Below are positions 8,608 to 17,862 of a stretch of 64,000 bases of DNA, one piece after another. The notes below the pieces were generated by a model. It was given only the letters and a program-made list of their open reading frames with translations. It was not told where the DNA came from and did no database searches. Positions within the stretch are counted from its first letter, which is position 1. Each line of letters begins with the position of its first letter. A program made the translations under genes and the position numbers. This stretch comes from Elioraea tepidiphila DSM 17972 (GTDB taxonomy: Bacteria; Pseudomonadota; Alphaproteobacteria; Acetobacterales; Acetobacteraceae), in NCBI RefSeq assembly GCF_000378465.1, contig NZ_KB899924.1:1-64000 (forward strand), read 5' to 3'.

Positions 8608-8636
8608 GGGGGAAGGGGCCATTGGCCCTTTCCCCC
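8608..8636 (+). terminator. hairpin after iorB, near-duplicate of the first
   Basis: GGGGGAAGGGGCC pairs with GGCCCTTTCCCCC around ATT, with one G-T pair in 13. It is nearly the same sequence as the hairpin 45 bases upstream, so the pair looks like a local duplication of one intergenic palindrome. Confidence 0.6.
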
Positions 8637-8728
8637 AACCCCCTATCCCGTTACTCCCCACGGTAATCCGCGGTTTACGCCTGTCTGCGAGGGTTGAGCG
8701 ACGTCGTTTCGCTCGGAACCCGACCAGG

Positions 8729-9331
8729 ATGGCTCCCGCCTTGCGACCCGTGCTCGACCGTGCCAGCCCCTCGGATGACCTCCGCGCCGCCATCCGCGCG
8801 GAGCTCGCGCCCCTGTTCGGCGATCTCCGCCAGTTCGTCGATCGCCGGATCGCCGAACTCAGCGCCGAACTGCATGCCAGCAGCGAGCTTGCCGACATGA
8901 CCGAGGCGAAGCTGATGCGCGAGGTCGCCGCGGTGCATGAGCAGATCGCCAGGCTGGTCGCGATTCCCGCCGCCTCGACGCGCAACAGCGGCATCGAGCT
9001 CGAAGCTGTGGTCCAGGCGACCGAGGCGGCGGCCAACACCATCATGGAGGCGGCCGAGGCGATCCAGGACTGGATCGACGGCGGCAGTCGCGACCCCGGC
9101 GCGATCGAGTCGCTCGCCACGCGCGTCGGCGCGATCTTCGAGGCGTGCAGCTTCCAGGACATCACCGGCCAGCGCATCCGTCGCGCCATTCGGCATCTCG
9201 AACAGGTCGAGGCGCTGCTGGGCCGCTATCTGCAACCCGGTGCGGAGGTCACGCCGGCGTCCGACAACGACACGGCCGCACCTCCCTCGCCCGACCTCGC
9301 ACAGGCCGAGATCGACCGTTTGCTGGCCTGA
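8729..9331 (+). CDS. CheZ-like protein phosphatase
   Basis: A 200-residue, largely helical protein resembling CheZ, the phosphatase that removes phosphate from CheY~P. The catalytic segment CSFQDITGQRIRR (about 142-154) aligns with the CheZ motif whose Asp and Gln insert into the CheY active site. The C-terminus AQAEIDRLLA resembles the short CheY-binding tail of CheZ. The ATG at 8729 was preferred over an in-frame ATG at 8606, because the extra 41 codons fall in the duplicated hairpin region and look non-coding. No cheA, cheY, receptor or flagellar gene is nearby, so it is an orphan and its response-regulator partner is unknown. Confidence 0.78.
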   Translation: MAPALRPVLDRASPSDDLRAAIRAELAPLFGDLRQFVDRRIAELSAELHASSELADMTEAKLMREVAAVHEQIARLVAIPAASTRNSGIELEAVVQATEAAANTIMEAAEAIQDWIDGGSRDPGAIESLATRVGAIFEACSFQDITGQRIRRAIRHLEQVEALLGRYLQPGAEVTPASDNDTAAPPSPDLAQAEIDRLLA

Positions 9332-9343
9332 GTCGGCCGGCCG

Positions 9344-9435
9344 CCTCATACCCGTCCTTTGGCGCGCAGCCGCCACACCAGCCCTGCGCGCGATACCGGG
9401 ATGCCAACGGTCAAACCTTTGGCAGCCCGGTATCA
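9344..9435. repeat. dispersed palindromic repeat, copy A (two hairpins)
   Basis: It shares about 75 near-identical bases with 20721-20800. Two stem-loops are visible. GCGCGCAG (9362-9369) pairs with CTGCGCGC (9384-9391). GATACCGGGATGCCAA (9392-9407) pairs with TTGGCAGCCCGGTATC (9419-9434), with one mismatch, around an 11-base loop. Compared with copy B it lacks a first hairpin: the text jumps from CATACCCG directly to TCCTTTGGCGCGC. The element touches the tlyA stop codon (9433-9435) and lies at the 3' end of that minus-strand gene. Confidence 0.85.
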
Positions 9436-10170
9436 CTCCACGTGACGCGCGGCGATCAGGAACTCCCGGTTTCCCTCCGGGCCCGTGATCGGGCTCTCCA
9501 CCACGCCGAGCACGCGCCAGCCGGCGAGCCCGGCCCACCAGGCCGAGATTTCGGCGCAGACCGCCCGATGCACGGCCGGGTCGCGCACCACCCCGCCCTT
9601 GCCGACCTTGCCCGGCCCGGCCTCGAACTGCGGCTTGATCAGCGCCACCGCCCAGGCGCCGGGCGCGCACAGCGCGAGCCCCGCCGGCAGCACCGTGCGC
9701 AGCCCGATGAACGAGGCATCGCAGGTCAGCGCGCCGACGGGCTCGGGGACGTGCTCGCGCGTCAGGAAGCGCGCGTTCAGCCGCTCATGCACGACCACGC
9801 GCGGATCGGTGCGCAGCTTCCAGGCGAGCTGCCCGTGCCCGACGTCCACCGCGTGCACCCGCTCGGCGCCGCGCGCCAGCAGCACATCGGTGAACCCGCC
9901 GGTGGAGGCACCGATATCGAGGCACACCAGCCCGAGCGGCGACAGCGCGAAGTGGTTGAGCGCGAAGTCGAGCTTCACGCCGCCGCGGCTGACCCAGGGA
10001 TGGTCCTGGCCGCGCACCTCCAGCGGCAGGTCGGATGCAACCGGCATCCCCGCCTTGTCGAGCCGCCGCTCGCCCGAGAAGACCTTGCCCGCGAGCACCA
10101 GCGCCTGGGCCTTGGCGCGCGTCTCCACCAGGCCCCGCTCCACCAGCAGCGTATCGAGCCGCTGCTTCAT
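9433..10170 (-). CDS. tlyA: TlyA family rRNA (cytidine-2'-O)-methyltransferase
   Basis: A 245-residue protein with an N-terminal S4 RNA-binding domain (about 1-60, LDTLLVERGLVETRAKAQAL) and a C-terminal FtsJ-like SAM methyltransferase domain. The SAM-binding motif is CLDIGASTGGFTDVLLARG at about 83-101, followed by DVGHGQLAWKLR and TCDASFIGL. Mycobacterial TlyA 2'-O-methylates 16S and 23S rRNA; older annotations call the family hemolysin. Its 3' end overlaps the dispersed palindromic repeat. The FAH-family gene lies 14 bases upstream on the same strand, so the two are probably co-transcribed. Confidence 0.9.
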   Translation of the reverse strand: MKQRLDTLLVERGLVETRAKAQALVLAGKVFSGERRLDKAGMPVASDLPLEVRGQDHPWVSRGGVKLDFALNHFALSPLGLVCLDIGASTGGFTDVLLARGAERVHAVDVGHGQLAWKLRTDPRVVVHERLNARFLTREHVPEPVGALTCDASFIGLRTVLPAGLALCAPGAWAVALIKPQFEAGPGKVGKGGVVRDPAVHRAVCAEISAWWAGLAGWRVLGVVESPITGPEGNREFLIAARHVE

Positions 10171-10184
10171 GGGTGCATCCCCGG

Positions 10185-11090
10185 CTAGCGGACCTCGTTC
10201 TCCAGCACGCCGATGCCCTCGATCGCCGCGGCGATGCGGTCACCGGGCTGCAAGAGGCGCGGCGGGGTCATGGCGTAGCCCACGCCCTCGGGCGTGCCGG
10301 TCATGATGACGTCGCCCGGCTCCAGCGTCAGTCCGGCCGAGAGCACGGCGAGGATCGCGGGGATGTCGAAGATCATCCGGCTGGTGCGGCTGTCCTGCCG
10401 CTGCTCGCCGTTCACGGTGAGCGAGATGCGCAGGTCCGGCGGCTCGGGCAGATCGCCGCGCGGCACGATCCACGGCCCCATCGGGCAGGAGCGGTCGAGC
10501 CCCTTGCCCTTGAACCACTGGCCGTGCCGGCGCTGGAGGTCGCGGCCGGTGATGTCGTTGCCGATCGTGTAGCCGAACACGTGCTCGAAGGCGCGCTCGC
10601 GCGGGATGTCGGCGCCGCCCTTGCCGATCACAACCACGAGCTCGACCTCGTAGTCGAGCGCCTTGGTGACGCGGGCGTGGTTCGGAATCCACTCGCCCGG
10701 GCCGATCACCACGTTCGCGGGCTTGGTGAAGAACTGCGCATGCTCGGGGACGGTGGTCTCGCGTCCGGCCGCGCGGTCGCCCTCGGCCACATGGTCGAGG
10801 TAGTTGCGACCGACGCAGAAGACGTTCTTGCGCGGCCGGGGGATCGGCGCCAGCAGCCGCACGCGCTCCTTCGCCACCACCGCGCCGACGGGTGGAGACG
10901 CCGCGGCCTTCACCAGCACCGGCCCGACGCGGTCCCACGCCTCGATGGCCGCGATCATGTCGCCGAGCGGGGCGGGATCGCCGCCGGACGCGCGCAGCGC
11001 CGCCGCGCCGTCGAGCACCGCCCCGTCCTCCAGCACCACGCCCACGCAGGGCGCGCCCCCGGCGCTGTAGGTCGCGAGCCGCATCGTCAT
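10185..11090 (-). CDS. fumarylacetoacetate hydrolase family protein
   Basis: A 301-residue enzyme of the FAH superfamily, which cleaves or decarboxylates 2-keto diacids using Mg2+. The N-terminal part (about 1-75) is the variable domain. The catalytic domain contains NVFCVGRNYLDHVAEG (about 89-104), YEVELVVVIGKGG, FGYTIGNDITGRDLQRR and the late TGTPEGVGYAM. The metal-binding acidic residues of these motifs are present. Possible activities include oxaloacetate decarboxylase, acylpyruvase or 2-hydroxyhepta-diene-dioate isomerase; sequence alone does not decide. The start at 11090 has GGAGG five bases upstream. Confidence 0.88.
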   Translation of the reverse strand: MTMRLATYSAGGAPCVGVVLEDGAVLDGAAALRASGGDPAPLGDMIAAIEAWDRVGPVLVKAAASPPVGAVVAKERVRLLAPIPRPRKNVFCVGRNYLDHVAEGDRAAGRETTVPEHAQFFTKPANVVIGPGEWIPNHARVTKALDYEVELVVVIGKGGADIPRERAFEHVFGYTIGNDITGRDLQRRHGQWFKGKGLDRSCPMGPWIVPRGDLPEPPDLRISLTVNGEQRQDSRTSRMIFDIPAILAVLSAGLTLEPGDVIMTGTPEGVGYAMTPPRLLQPGDRIAAAIEGIGVLENEVR

Positions 11091-11305
11091 CCACCCCTCC
11101 GGTCCGGTTGAGAAGGCCAGTGTGCCTCAACCGCCGGCGGAGTCACGGGGGCGTGCGGAGGCGCCTGCGCAGGCAACCAGGACTATTCCGTTTATGTAGT
11201 ATCTGTCATTCCGCATCGACTTTCGCGCCATGAACATTGTGTTCATCTGAACGAGCCCATTCCAGCCGACGGCGCGGGGGATGCGCCACACAGGGGAGAT
11301 GTGAC
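11091..11305 (+). promoter_or_regulatory. divergent promoter region with a perfect 7-bp inverted repeat
   Basis: This lies between the FAH gene (minus) and the PEP-CTERM gene (plus). It is markedly AT-richer than its surroundings around 11180-11250. ATGAACA-TTG-TGTTCAT (11230-11246) is a perfect inverted repeat, arranged like a dimeric repressor site. It is placed 60 bases before the PEP-CTERM start. The binding protein is unknown. Confidence 0.5.
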
Positions 11306-13414
11306 ATGTCCAGAAGCCGGTCGCTTTGCGCCGCCTCCGTGCTTGCGCTCGCCGCCTCCTTGCCGCCGGCCGCTCAGGCCGCCTGCCCGACCCTGCCCGA
11401 TCCGAACATCACCTTCTCGGGCGATACAGTCTGCGTCCCCGCCACCGGAACCTCGGGCGACCTGCTCAACGCGGGGGCCTCCGCGCCCGCAGCCGCCGGC
11501 TCCGTCTCGATCACCGGCGGCGCCACGGTCACGCTCCAGCCAGGCGCCGGCGCCGCGGCGACGCCGATCGTGCAGATCGGGCGCGAGCCGGGCTCCGTCG
11601 GCGGCCTCACGGTTTCGGGCGCCGGCTCGGCCCTCGAAGTGAACGGCGGCGGCAAGACCGGCAACGCCGCCCAGGTCCGGATCGGCGTCGCGGGCGGTAC
11701 CGGTTCCGCCACCATCGCCTCCGGCGGCGCGCTGCGCGTGCTCGACCCGACCGCGCCGACGGGCTCGGCCGGCCCGGCGGGGGACAGCATCTCTGTCGGC
11801 CTCGTCGGCGGCACGGGCAGCCTGACGGTCAACAGCGGAACGGTGACGGTGGATTCGGGCTCGGGGGCGTTCCTGAGAGTCGGCGACCGCGGTGGCACCG
11901 GCACCCTGACCGTCTCGAACGGATCGACGATCACCGTGCGCGACCGCGACCCGGCCACCACCGGGGATGCGAACGTCTCGATCGGCCGCGATCTCGTCGC
12001 CTCGCCGGCGCCCACGGCGACAACCGGCACCGCAACCATCTCGGGGTCCACCGTCTCCATTCAGTCCGATGGCGGGTTCGCCGGGCTCCTGGTCGGCCGC
12101 GAGGCCAACACCACCGGCACCGCCTCGGTCAGCGGATCGACACTCTCGATCACGGCTGGTCGCGAGGCCGGACTCCAGGTCGGCCGCGACACCGGCGCGA
12201 CAGGCACGTTGACGCTCAGCAACTCGACAGCGTCCGTCCAGTCCAGTCTTGGCGACGCCTATGTGGTGGCGGGGCGCGGCGGCACAGGCGCCATCACCGT
12301 CCAGGGGGCGGCGACATCGCTCCAGATCGGCGCGGCGCAGTTCGCCGACATCATCGTCGGGCGGAACGCCGGCTCAAACGGCACGATGGTGATCCGCGAC
12401 GGCGCCGCGGTCACGGTCACGCACAGCACCGCCTCGGGGTTCGCGACGGGAACGGTCGGCCGGCTGGCCGGCTCGACCGGCACGCTCTCCGTCCGCAGCG
12501 GCGCGACCTTGGACCTGACGGGACCGAACGCGGTGTTGCAGGCTGGACGAGAGGCGGGCTCGTTCGGGTCGATCCTGGTCGACAGCGGGGGCGTGGTCGC
12601 GCTCTCGGGCACGACCGAGTCCACGCTCATGCTCGGTCGCCTTGCCGGCGCGAGCGGAAACCTCGCCGTGGCCTCCGGGGGCCAGGTGACCCTCTCCGGT
12701 CCGCTCGCGCGCGTCCTCGTCGGCGCGCCGATCGAGGCGGGCGGCACGCTCGCGCAGAACCTGGCCGCCGGTGCCGGCACGCTGACGATCAGCGGCGCCG
12801 GCTCGCTCGTTTCGGCCGACCGGGTGATCGTCGGCGCGCCGGTCAGCCTCGCGGGCTCGACCAGTGACGGCGGCACGGTGATCGTCTCCAATGGCGGCAC
12901 GCTGCAAGCCGCAGAGGTCCGCATCGGCACGTCCGGCCTGGTCGGCGGCTCGGGCGGCACGATCATCGGCAGCGTGATCCTGGACGGCGGCACGCTCGCC
13001 CCGGGACTGTCTCCCGGCACCTTGAACATCGTCGGCGACCTGACCGTGCTCGACGGCGTCCTGAAGATCGAGATCGGCGGCACCGGCGCCGGGCAGTACG
13101 ACGTGCTGAACGTCAGCGGCACGACGATGATCGCCGGCGGCACGGTGCTGTTCGAGTTCATCGACGGTTTCGCGCCCACGGCGGGCCAGACCTTCGACTT
13201 CTTCTCGGGCCCCAACGCGCCGATCATCGCCGACGACGTCACCTTCGCGGTCGGCGGGCTCCAGGCCGGGTTCCAGTTCGACCTCGGCCCGTCCTTCACC
13301 TTCGTCGCCCTGAACGACGGCGTCTCGACCACCGCCGTGCCCGAGCCGGCGAGCGCCGCGCTACTGCTGGCCGGGCTGCTGGGCCTCGCCGCGCTGCGCC
13401 GCCGCGCCGCCTGA
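11306..13414 (+). CDS. repeat-rich exported protein with PEP-CTERM anchor
   Basis: A 702-residue secreted protein. ATG 11306 gives a normal signal peptide (basic MSRSRS, hydrophobic core, cleavage after AAQA near residue 27). The body is Gly/Ser/Thr-rich with about 18 loosely repeated strands of the type GGTGTLTVSNGSTITV and VGREAGSFGSILVDSGG. This resembles passenger beta-helices of autotransporters and PEP-CTERM proteins. A later part (about 570-680) includes DGGTLAPGLSPGTLNIVG and YDVLNVSG, the usual autotransporter-associated strand repeat. The C-terminus is a classic PEP-CTERM signal: VPEPAS, a hydrophobic helix, then RRRAA. Such proteins are sorted by an exosortase to the cell surface or exopolysaccharide; no exosortase gene is in the window. 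There is no autotransporter barrel. Confidence 0.88.
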   Translation: MSRSRSLCAASVLALAASLPPAAQAACPTLPDPNITFSGDTVCVPATGTSGDLLNAGASAPAAAGSVSITGGATVTLQPGAGAAATPIVQIGREPGSVGGLTVSGAGSALEVNGGGKTGNAAQVRIGVAGGTGSATIASGGALRVLDPTAPTGSAGPAGDSISVGLVGGTGSLTVNSGTVTVDSGSGAFLRVGDRGGTGTLTVSNGSTITVRDRDPATTGDANVSIGRDLVASPAPTATTGTATISGSTVSIQSDGGFAGLLVGREANTTGTASVSGSTLSITAGREAGLQVGRDTGATGTLTLSNSTASVQSSLGDAYVVAGRGGTGAITVQGAATSLQIGAAQFADIIVGRNAGSNGTMVIRDGAAVTVTHSTASGFATGTVGRLAGSTGTLSVRSGATLDLTGPNAVLQAGREAGSFGSILVDSGGVVALSGTTESTLMLGRLAGASGNLAVASGGQVTLSGPLARVLVGAPIEAGGTLAQNLAAGAGTLTISGAGSLVSADRVIVGAPVSLAGSTSDGGTVIVSNGGTLQAAEVRIGTSGLVGGSGGTIIGSVILDGGTLAPGLSPGTLNIVGDLTVLDGVLKIEIGGTGAGQYDVLNVSGTTMIAGGTVLFEFIDGFAPTAGQTFDFFSGPNAPIIADDVTFAVGGLQAGFQFDLGPSFTFVALNDGVSTTAVPEPASAALLLAGLLGLAALRRRAA

Positions 13415-13436
13415 CGGCGGCTTCCCGCGCGCTTCG

Positions 13437-13470
13437 CATGTGTCACCGGCACCTATGCCGGGGACACATG
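13437..13470 (+). terminator. nested hairpin after the PEP-CTERM gene
   Basis: CATGTGTC pairs perfectly with GACACATG and encloses a second stem CCGGC/GCCGG with a 6-base loop. It begins 22 bases after the stop. No T tract follows. Confidence 0.55.
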
Positions 13471-13636
13471 CCCCGGCGGCCCGGTTCGGACTGCCCCATT
13501 CACGTGGTCTTGCGTATTCTGGGCTAGTGACGCGCCGCGGCGCGGCCTGCCGGCCGCGCCCGGTGCGGTATTGTCCGCGCCCGGTTTCCGACGCGCCCCC
13601 CAGGGACCCGGCCGCCACGGCGGCCGGGAGAAGACG

Positions 13637-16450
13637 ATGGCAAGCCTGAACCTCGACGCCTTCCTCGACGGCATCCCGCCTGGCGATTCGATCTACGTCG
13701 CCGGAAAATACGACCGCTGGGCCTCCGATCCCGGCAGCGTCGAGCCCGGCTGGGCGGCCCTGTTCGGCGCGCTCGCCAATGGCGGCATCGCGAGCGCGAA
13801 CGGCGCAGCGCTCGCCGCGCGCCCGCGCCCGGCGGCGGCGATCCCGTTCGAGGAGCTGCGCAGCTCCACGCTCGATTCGATCCGCGCGCTGATGCTGATC
13901 CGCGCCTATCGCGTGCGCGGCCACCTGGAGGCGCAGCTCGACCCGCTCGGGCTGAAGGTCCCGAGCGCGCATCCCGAGCTCGACCCGGCGACCTACGGCT
14001 TCGGCCCGGGCGACATGGACCGGCCGATCTTCATCGACCACGTGCTCGGCTACGAGAGCGCCACCCTGCGCCAGATCCTCGCCGTGCTGCGCGAGACCTA
14101 TTGCGGCCCGGTCGGCGTCGAGTTCATGCACATCCAGGACCCGGACCAGAAGGCCTGGATCCAGCAGAAGGTCGAGGGTGCCCCCTGGCGCACCGCCTTC
14201 GACGCACACGCCAAGCGCGAGATCCTGGAGCGGCTGACCGAGGCCGAGGGCTTCGAGGTGTTCTGCCAGAAGAAGTTCGTCGGCACGAAGCGCTTCGGCC
14301 TGGAAGGCGGCGAGAGCCTCATTCCCGCGGTGCGCACCGCGATCGAGGCCGCGGCCGAGGCCGGCGTGGTCGAAATCGCGATCGGCATGCCGCATCGCGG
14401 CCGACTGAACACGCTGGTCAACATCATGAAGAAGCCGTTCTCGGCCGTGTTCAGCGAGTTCCAGGGCGCCTCCTCGCACCCCGACGACGTCCAGGGCTCG
14501 GGCGACGTGAAGTACCATCTCGGCACCTCGGTCGATCTGGAGATCGCCGGCCGCCAGGTGCATCTGAGCCTCCAGCCCAACCCCTCGCATCTGGAAGCGG
14601 TCGATCCGGTCGTCGTCGGCAAGATCCGCGCCAAGCAGGACATGATGGGCGACCGCAAGACGCGCCGCCGCGCGATGGCGATCCTGATGCACGGCGATGC
14701 CGCCTTCGCCGGCCAGGGGCTGGTGGCGGAGACGCTGGCGATGAGCCAGCTGATCGGCTACCGCACCGGCGGCACGGTGCATTTCATCGTCAACAACCAG
14801 ATCGGCTTCACGACGGTGCCGGCGCACGCCTATTCGGGGCTCTACTGCACCGACATCGCCAAGTCGATCCAGGCGCCGATCCTGCACGTGAACGGCGACG
14901 ACCCCGAGGCGGTGGTGTTCTGCGCCCGCATGGCGACCGAGTTCCGCATGAAGTTCGGCGTCGATGCGGTGCTCGACATCGTCTGCTATCGCCGCCACGG
15001 CCACAACGAGTCCGACGAGCCGGCCTTCACGCAGCCGCTGATGTACAAGGCGATCCGCGCGCAGAAGACCACGCGCACCAAGTACGCCGAACGGCTGGTC
15101 GCCGAAGGTTCGCTGAGCGCAGAGGAGGCAACCGCGATCCAGGCGCGCTTCACCGCGGCCCTCGACGAGGCGTTCGAGGCATCGCGCACCTACAAGCCCA
15201 ACAAGGCCGACTGGCTGGAGGGCAAGTGGGCGGGGCTCGCGCCGGGCGGGATCGAGGACGAGGCCAAGGATTGCGGCACCGGTGTCGCGCTCGCGACGCT
15301 GCGCGAGGTCGGCGAGGCGCTGTGCCGCGTGCCCGACGGATTCGACGTCAATCCCAAGATCGCGCGCCAGCTTGAGCAGAAGCGCGAGTCGATCACGACG
15401 GGCGAGGGGATCGACTGGGCGACCGGCGAGGCGCTCGCCTTCGGCACGCTGCTGCTGGAGGGCCACAATGTCCGGCTCTCGGGCGAGGACGTGCAGCGCG
15501 GCACCTTCAGCCACCGCCACGCCGTGCTGGTCGACCAGACGACCCAGGCCGAGTACACGCCGCTGAACCACCTGCGTGAGGGCCAAGCGCATTTCGAGGC
15601 CTTCAACTCGCTGCTGTCGGAGGCCGGCGTGCTGGGCTTCGACTACGGCTATTCGCTCGCCGATCCGTCCACGCTGGTGCTGTGGGAGGCGCAGTTCGGC
15701 GACTTCGCCAACGGCGCGCAGGTGATCATCGACCAGTTCATCGCGTCGGGCGAATCGAAATGGCTGCGCATGAGCGGGCTCGTGATGCTGCTGCCGCACG
15801 GCTACGAGGGCCAGGGGCCCGAGCATTCCTCGGCACGGCTCGAGCGCTACCTCCAGCTCTGTGCCGAGCGCAACATGCAGGTCTGCAACTTTACCACGCC
15901 GGCGAACTACTTCCACGCGCTGCGGCGCCAGCTCAAGCGCAATTACCGCAAGCCGCTGATCGTGATGACACCGAAATCGCTGCTGCGCCACAAGCTCGCG
16001 GTCTCGACGCTCGACGAGTTCGGCCCCGACGCATCGTTCCGCCACGTGATTCCGGAGATCGATCCGATCGCCGAGGACGAGGCGGTGAAGCGCGTCGTGT
16101 TCTGCACCGGCAAGGTCTATTACGACCTGCTGGCCGCGCGGCGCGAGGAGAAGATCGACAGCGTCGCGCTGGTGCGGGTCGAGCAGCTCTATCCGTTTCC
16201 GCGCGTCTCGCTGCCGAAGATCATCGCGCGCTATCCGAACGCCGAGATCGTCTGGTGCCAGGAGGAGCCGCAGAACATGGGCGCCTGGACCTGGATCGAC
16301 CGCCGGCTGGAGGAGGCCGCCGCGGCGGCGGATCGGCGCGCGCGGCCGCGCTATGTCGGACGGCGCGAAGCCGCGAGCCCGGCGACCGGATTCTACAAGG
16401 TGCACAACGCCGAGCAGGCGGTGCTGGTCGAGGAGGCGTTGAGCGTCTGA
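13637..16450 (+). CDS. odhA: 2-oxoglutarate dehydrogenase E1 component
   Basis: The thiamine-diphosphate-dependent decarboxylase of the 2-oxoglutarate dehydrogenase complex (TCA cycle), 937 residues, the usual length. ATG 13637 follows a GGGAGAAG site. The N-terminus carries the SIYVAGKYDRWASDPGSVEP-type segment that docks E1 to the rest of the complex. The thiamine domain shows IGMPHRGRLNTLVN (about 253-266), the GSGDVKYHLG loop, VNNQIGFTT and GDDPEAVVF. The C-terminal transketolase-like domain has LLPHGYEGQGPEHSSARLER and WCQEEPQNMGAW. odhB follows after a 164-base gap containing a palindromic repeat. Confidence 0.97.
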   Translation: MASLNLDAFLDGIPPGDSIYVAGKYDRWASDPGSVEPGWAALFGALANGGIASANGAALAARPRPAAAIPFEELRSSTLDSIRALMLIRAYRVRGHLEAQLDPLGLKVPSAHPELDPATYGFGPGDMDRPIFIDHVLGYESATLRQILAVLRETYCGPVGVEFMHIQDPDQKAWIQQKVEGAPWRTAFDAHAKREILERLTEAEGFEVFCQKKFVGTKRFGLEGGESLIPAVRTAIEAAAEAGVVEIAIGMPHRGRLNTLVNIMKKPFSAVFSEFQGASSHPDDVQGSGDVKYHLGTSVDLEIAGRQVHLSLQPNPSHLEAVDPVVVGKIRAKQDMMGDRKTRRRAMAILMHGDAAFAGQGLVAETLAMSQLIGYRTGGTVHFIVNNQIGFTTVPAHAYSGLYCTDIAKSIQAPILHVNGDDPEAVVFCARMATEFRMKFGVDAVLDIVCYRRHGHNESDEPAFTQPLMYKAIRAQKTTRTKYAERLVAEGSLSAEEATAIQARFTAALDEAFEASRTYKPNKADWLEGKWAGLAPGGIEDEAKDCGTGVALATLREVGEALCRVPDGFDVNPKIARQLEQKRESITTGEGIDWATGEALAFGTLLLEGHNVRLSGEDVQRGTFSHRHAVLVDQTTQAEYTPLNHLREGQAHFEAFNSLLSEAGVLGFDYGYSLADPSTLVLWEAQFGDFANGAQVIIDQFIASGESKWLRMSGLVMLLPHGYEGQGPEHSSARLERYLQLCAERNMQVCNFTTPANYFHALRRQLKRNYRKPLIVMTPKSLLRHKLAVSTLDEFGPDASFRHVIPEIDPIAEDEAVKRVVFCTGKVYYDLLAARREEKIDSVALVRVEQLYPFPRVSLPKIIARYPNAEIVWCQEEPQNMGAWTWIDRRLEEAAAAADRRARPRYVGRREAASPATGFYKVHNAEQAVLVEEALSV

Positions 16451-16451
16451 G

Positions 16452-16545
16452 TCCTCACCCTGACCCTTTCCCACGAGGTTGGAGAGGGAACCCACGCCGC
16501 CGCCACGTCTCCTCTCCCGCGTGGGGGAGCGGGGCAGGGTGAGGG
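16452..16545. repeat. intergenic palindrome between odhA and odhB
   Basis: The outer arms CCTCACCCTGACCC and GGGCAGGGTGAGG are inverted repeats. Inside them are CCCTTTCCCACGAGG-type and CCTCTCCCGCGTGGGGGAG segments that pair again, giving a long branched hairpin. Similar CTCACCCTGACCCTCTCCC palindromes are common intergenic repeats in proteobacteria. It may attenuate or process the odhAB transcript. Confidence 0.65.
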
Positions 16546-16614
16546 CCAAGGCGGTTGCCTTCCGCGGCCGTCCGCGCTTCTACTCCCGCGCCTGAAGCCA
16601 ATCGGGGATTGCGC

Positions 16615-17862
16615 ATGTCGGTCGAGATCAAGGTGCCTGCGCTGGGCGAGAGCGTGTCGAGCGCGACCGTCGCGCGCTGGATGAAGCAGGCGGGTGAGGC
16701 AGTCGCGGCCGACGAGCCGTTGGTCGAGCTCGAGACCGACAAGGTGACGGTCGAGGTGCCGGCGCCGGCCGCCGGGGTGCTGGAGGCGATCGTCGCCAAG
16801 GACGGCACCGAGGTCGAGGTCGGCGCGGTGCTCGGCACGATCGCGGAGGGTGCGGCTGCCGCCGCGAAGCCCGCCGCGCCGGCGGCCGAGGCCGCGGCCC
16901 CGGCCGAGGCGGCGCTCGCGCGCGCGGCCGCCCGTCCGCCGCTGCCCGCGGCCGCCAAGCTGATGGCCGATGCCGGGCTGAAGCCCGAGGCCGTGAGCGG
17001 CACCGGCAAGGGCGGGCAGATCACCAAGGGCGACGTGCTGAAGGTGATCGAGGGCGGCGCGGCGCCGGCGGCGAAGCCCGAACCGGCACCCGCGCCCAAG
17101 CCCGCCGCGGCAGCGAAGCACGCGCCGGCGCCCGCCGCCCGGCCGCCCGCCGCGCCAGGCGAGCGCCGTGTCGAGCGGGTGCGGATGACGCGGCTGCGCG
17201 CGACCATCGCACGGCGGCTGAAGGAGGCGCAGAACACCGCCGCCATCCTGACGACCTTCAACGAGATCGACATGTCGGCGGTGATGGCGCTGCGCGCGAC
17301 ATACCGCGACGCGTTCGAGAAGCGCCATGGCGTGCGGCTCGGCTTCATGGGCTTCTTCGTCAAGGCGTGCGTGGCGGCACTGCGCGAGTTCCCGAATGTC
17401 AACGCCTTCATCGAGGGCGAGGAGATCGTCCAGCACCACTACATGGACATCGGCATCGCCGTGTCGGGCCCGACGGGCCTGGTGGTGCCGGTGCTGCGCA
17501 ATGCCGAGACGCTGAGTCTGGCCGCGATCGAGGCGGCGATCGCCGAGTTCGGCCGCAAGGCGCGCGACGGCGCGCTGACGCTGGAGGAGATGTCGGGCGG
17601 AACGTTCTCGATCACCAATGGCGGCGTGTTCGGCAGCCTGCTCTCGACGCCGATCCTGAACCCGCCCCAATCGGCGATCCTGGGGATGCACAAGATCGAG
17701 GAGCGCCCGGTGGCGATCGGCGGCAAGGTGGAGGTGCGGCCGATGATGTATGTCGCCCTCTCCTACGACCATCGCATCATCGATGGCCGCGAGGCGGTGT
17801 CCACGCTGGTGCGCATCAAGGAGGCCGTCGAGGCGCCCGAGCGGCTGCTGCTCGAGGTGTGA
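16615..17862 (+). CDS. odhB: dihydrolipoyllysine succinyltransferase (E2 of 2-oxoglutarate dehydrogenase)
   Basis: Core E2 subunit (415 aa) that accepts the succinyl group on lipoyl-lysine and transfers it to CoA. Domain order: an N-terminal lipoyl domain (about 1-75) with the lipoylated lysine in [12 protein letters not shown]; an Ala/Pro-rich linker; a small E1/E3-binding domain ([27 protein letters not shown], about 116-145); a second Ala/Pro-rich linker; and the acyltransferase domain (about 180-415) ending with the active-site motif [16 protein letters not shown] 16615 is used; an upstream in-frame ATG at 16555 lies inside the end of the palindromic region. The stop TGA overlaps the GTG start of mtgA. 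No lpd gene follows. Confidence 0.96.
   Translation: MSVEIKVPALGESVSSATVARWMKQAGEAVAADEPLVELETDKVTVEVPAPAAGVLEAIVAKDGTEVEVGAVLGTIAEGAAAAAKPAAPAAEAAAPAEAALARAAARPPLPAAAKLMADAGLKPEAVSGTGKGGQITKGDVLKVIEGGAAPAAKPEPAPAPKPAAAAKHAPAPAARPPAAPGERRVERVRMTRLRATIARRLKEAQNTAAILTTFNEIDMSAVMALRATYRDAFEKRHGVRLGFMGFFVKACVAALREFPNVNAFIEGEEIVQHHYMDIGIAVSGPTGLVVPVLRNAETLSLAAIEAAIAEFGRKARDGALTLEEMSGGTFSITNGGVFGSLLSTPILNPPQSAILGMHKIEERPVAIGGKVEVRPMMYVALSYDHRIIDGREAVSTLVRIKEAVEAPERLLLEV

Noticed and set aside
6349-9189. Very long antisense frames (for example 946 codons opposite iorB) as genes
   Set aside because: They mirror the strong third-position GC of the real genes, have composition dominated by Arg/Ala/His, and resemble no family.
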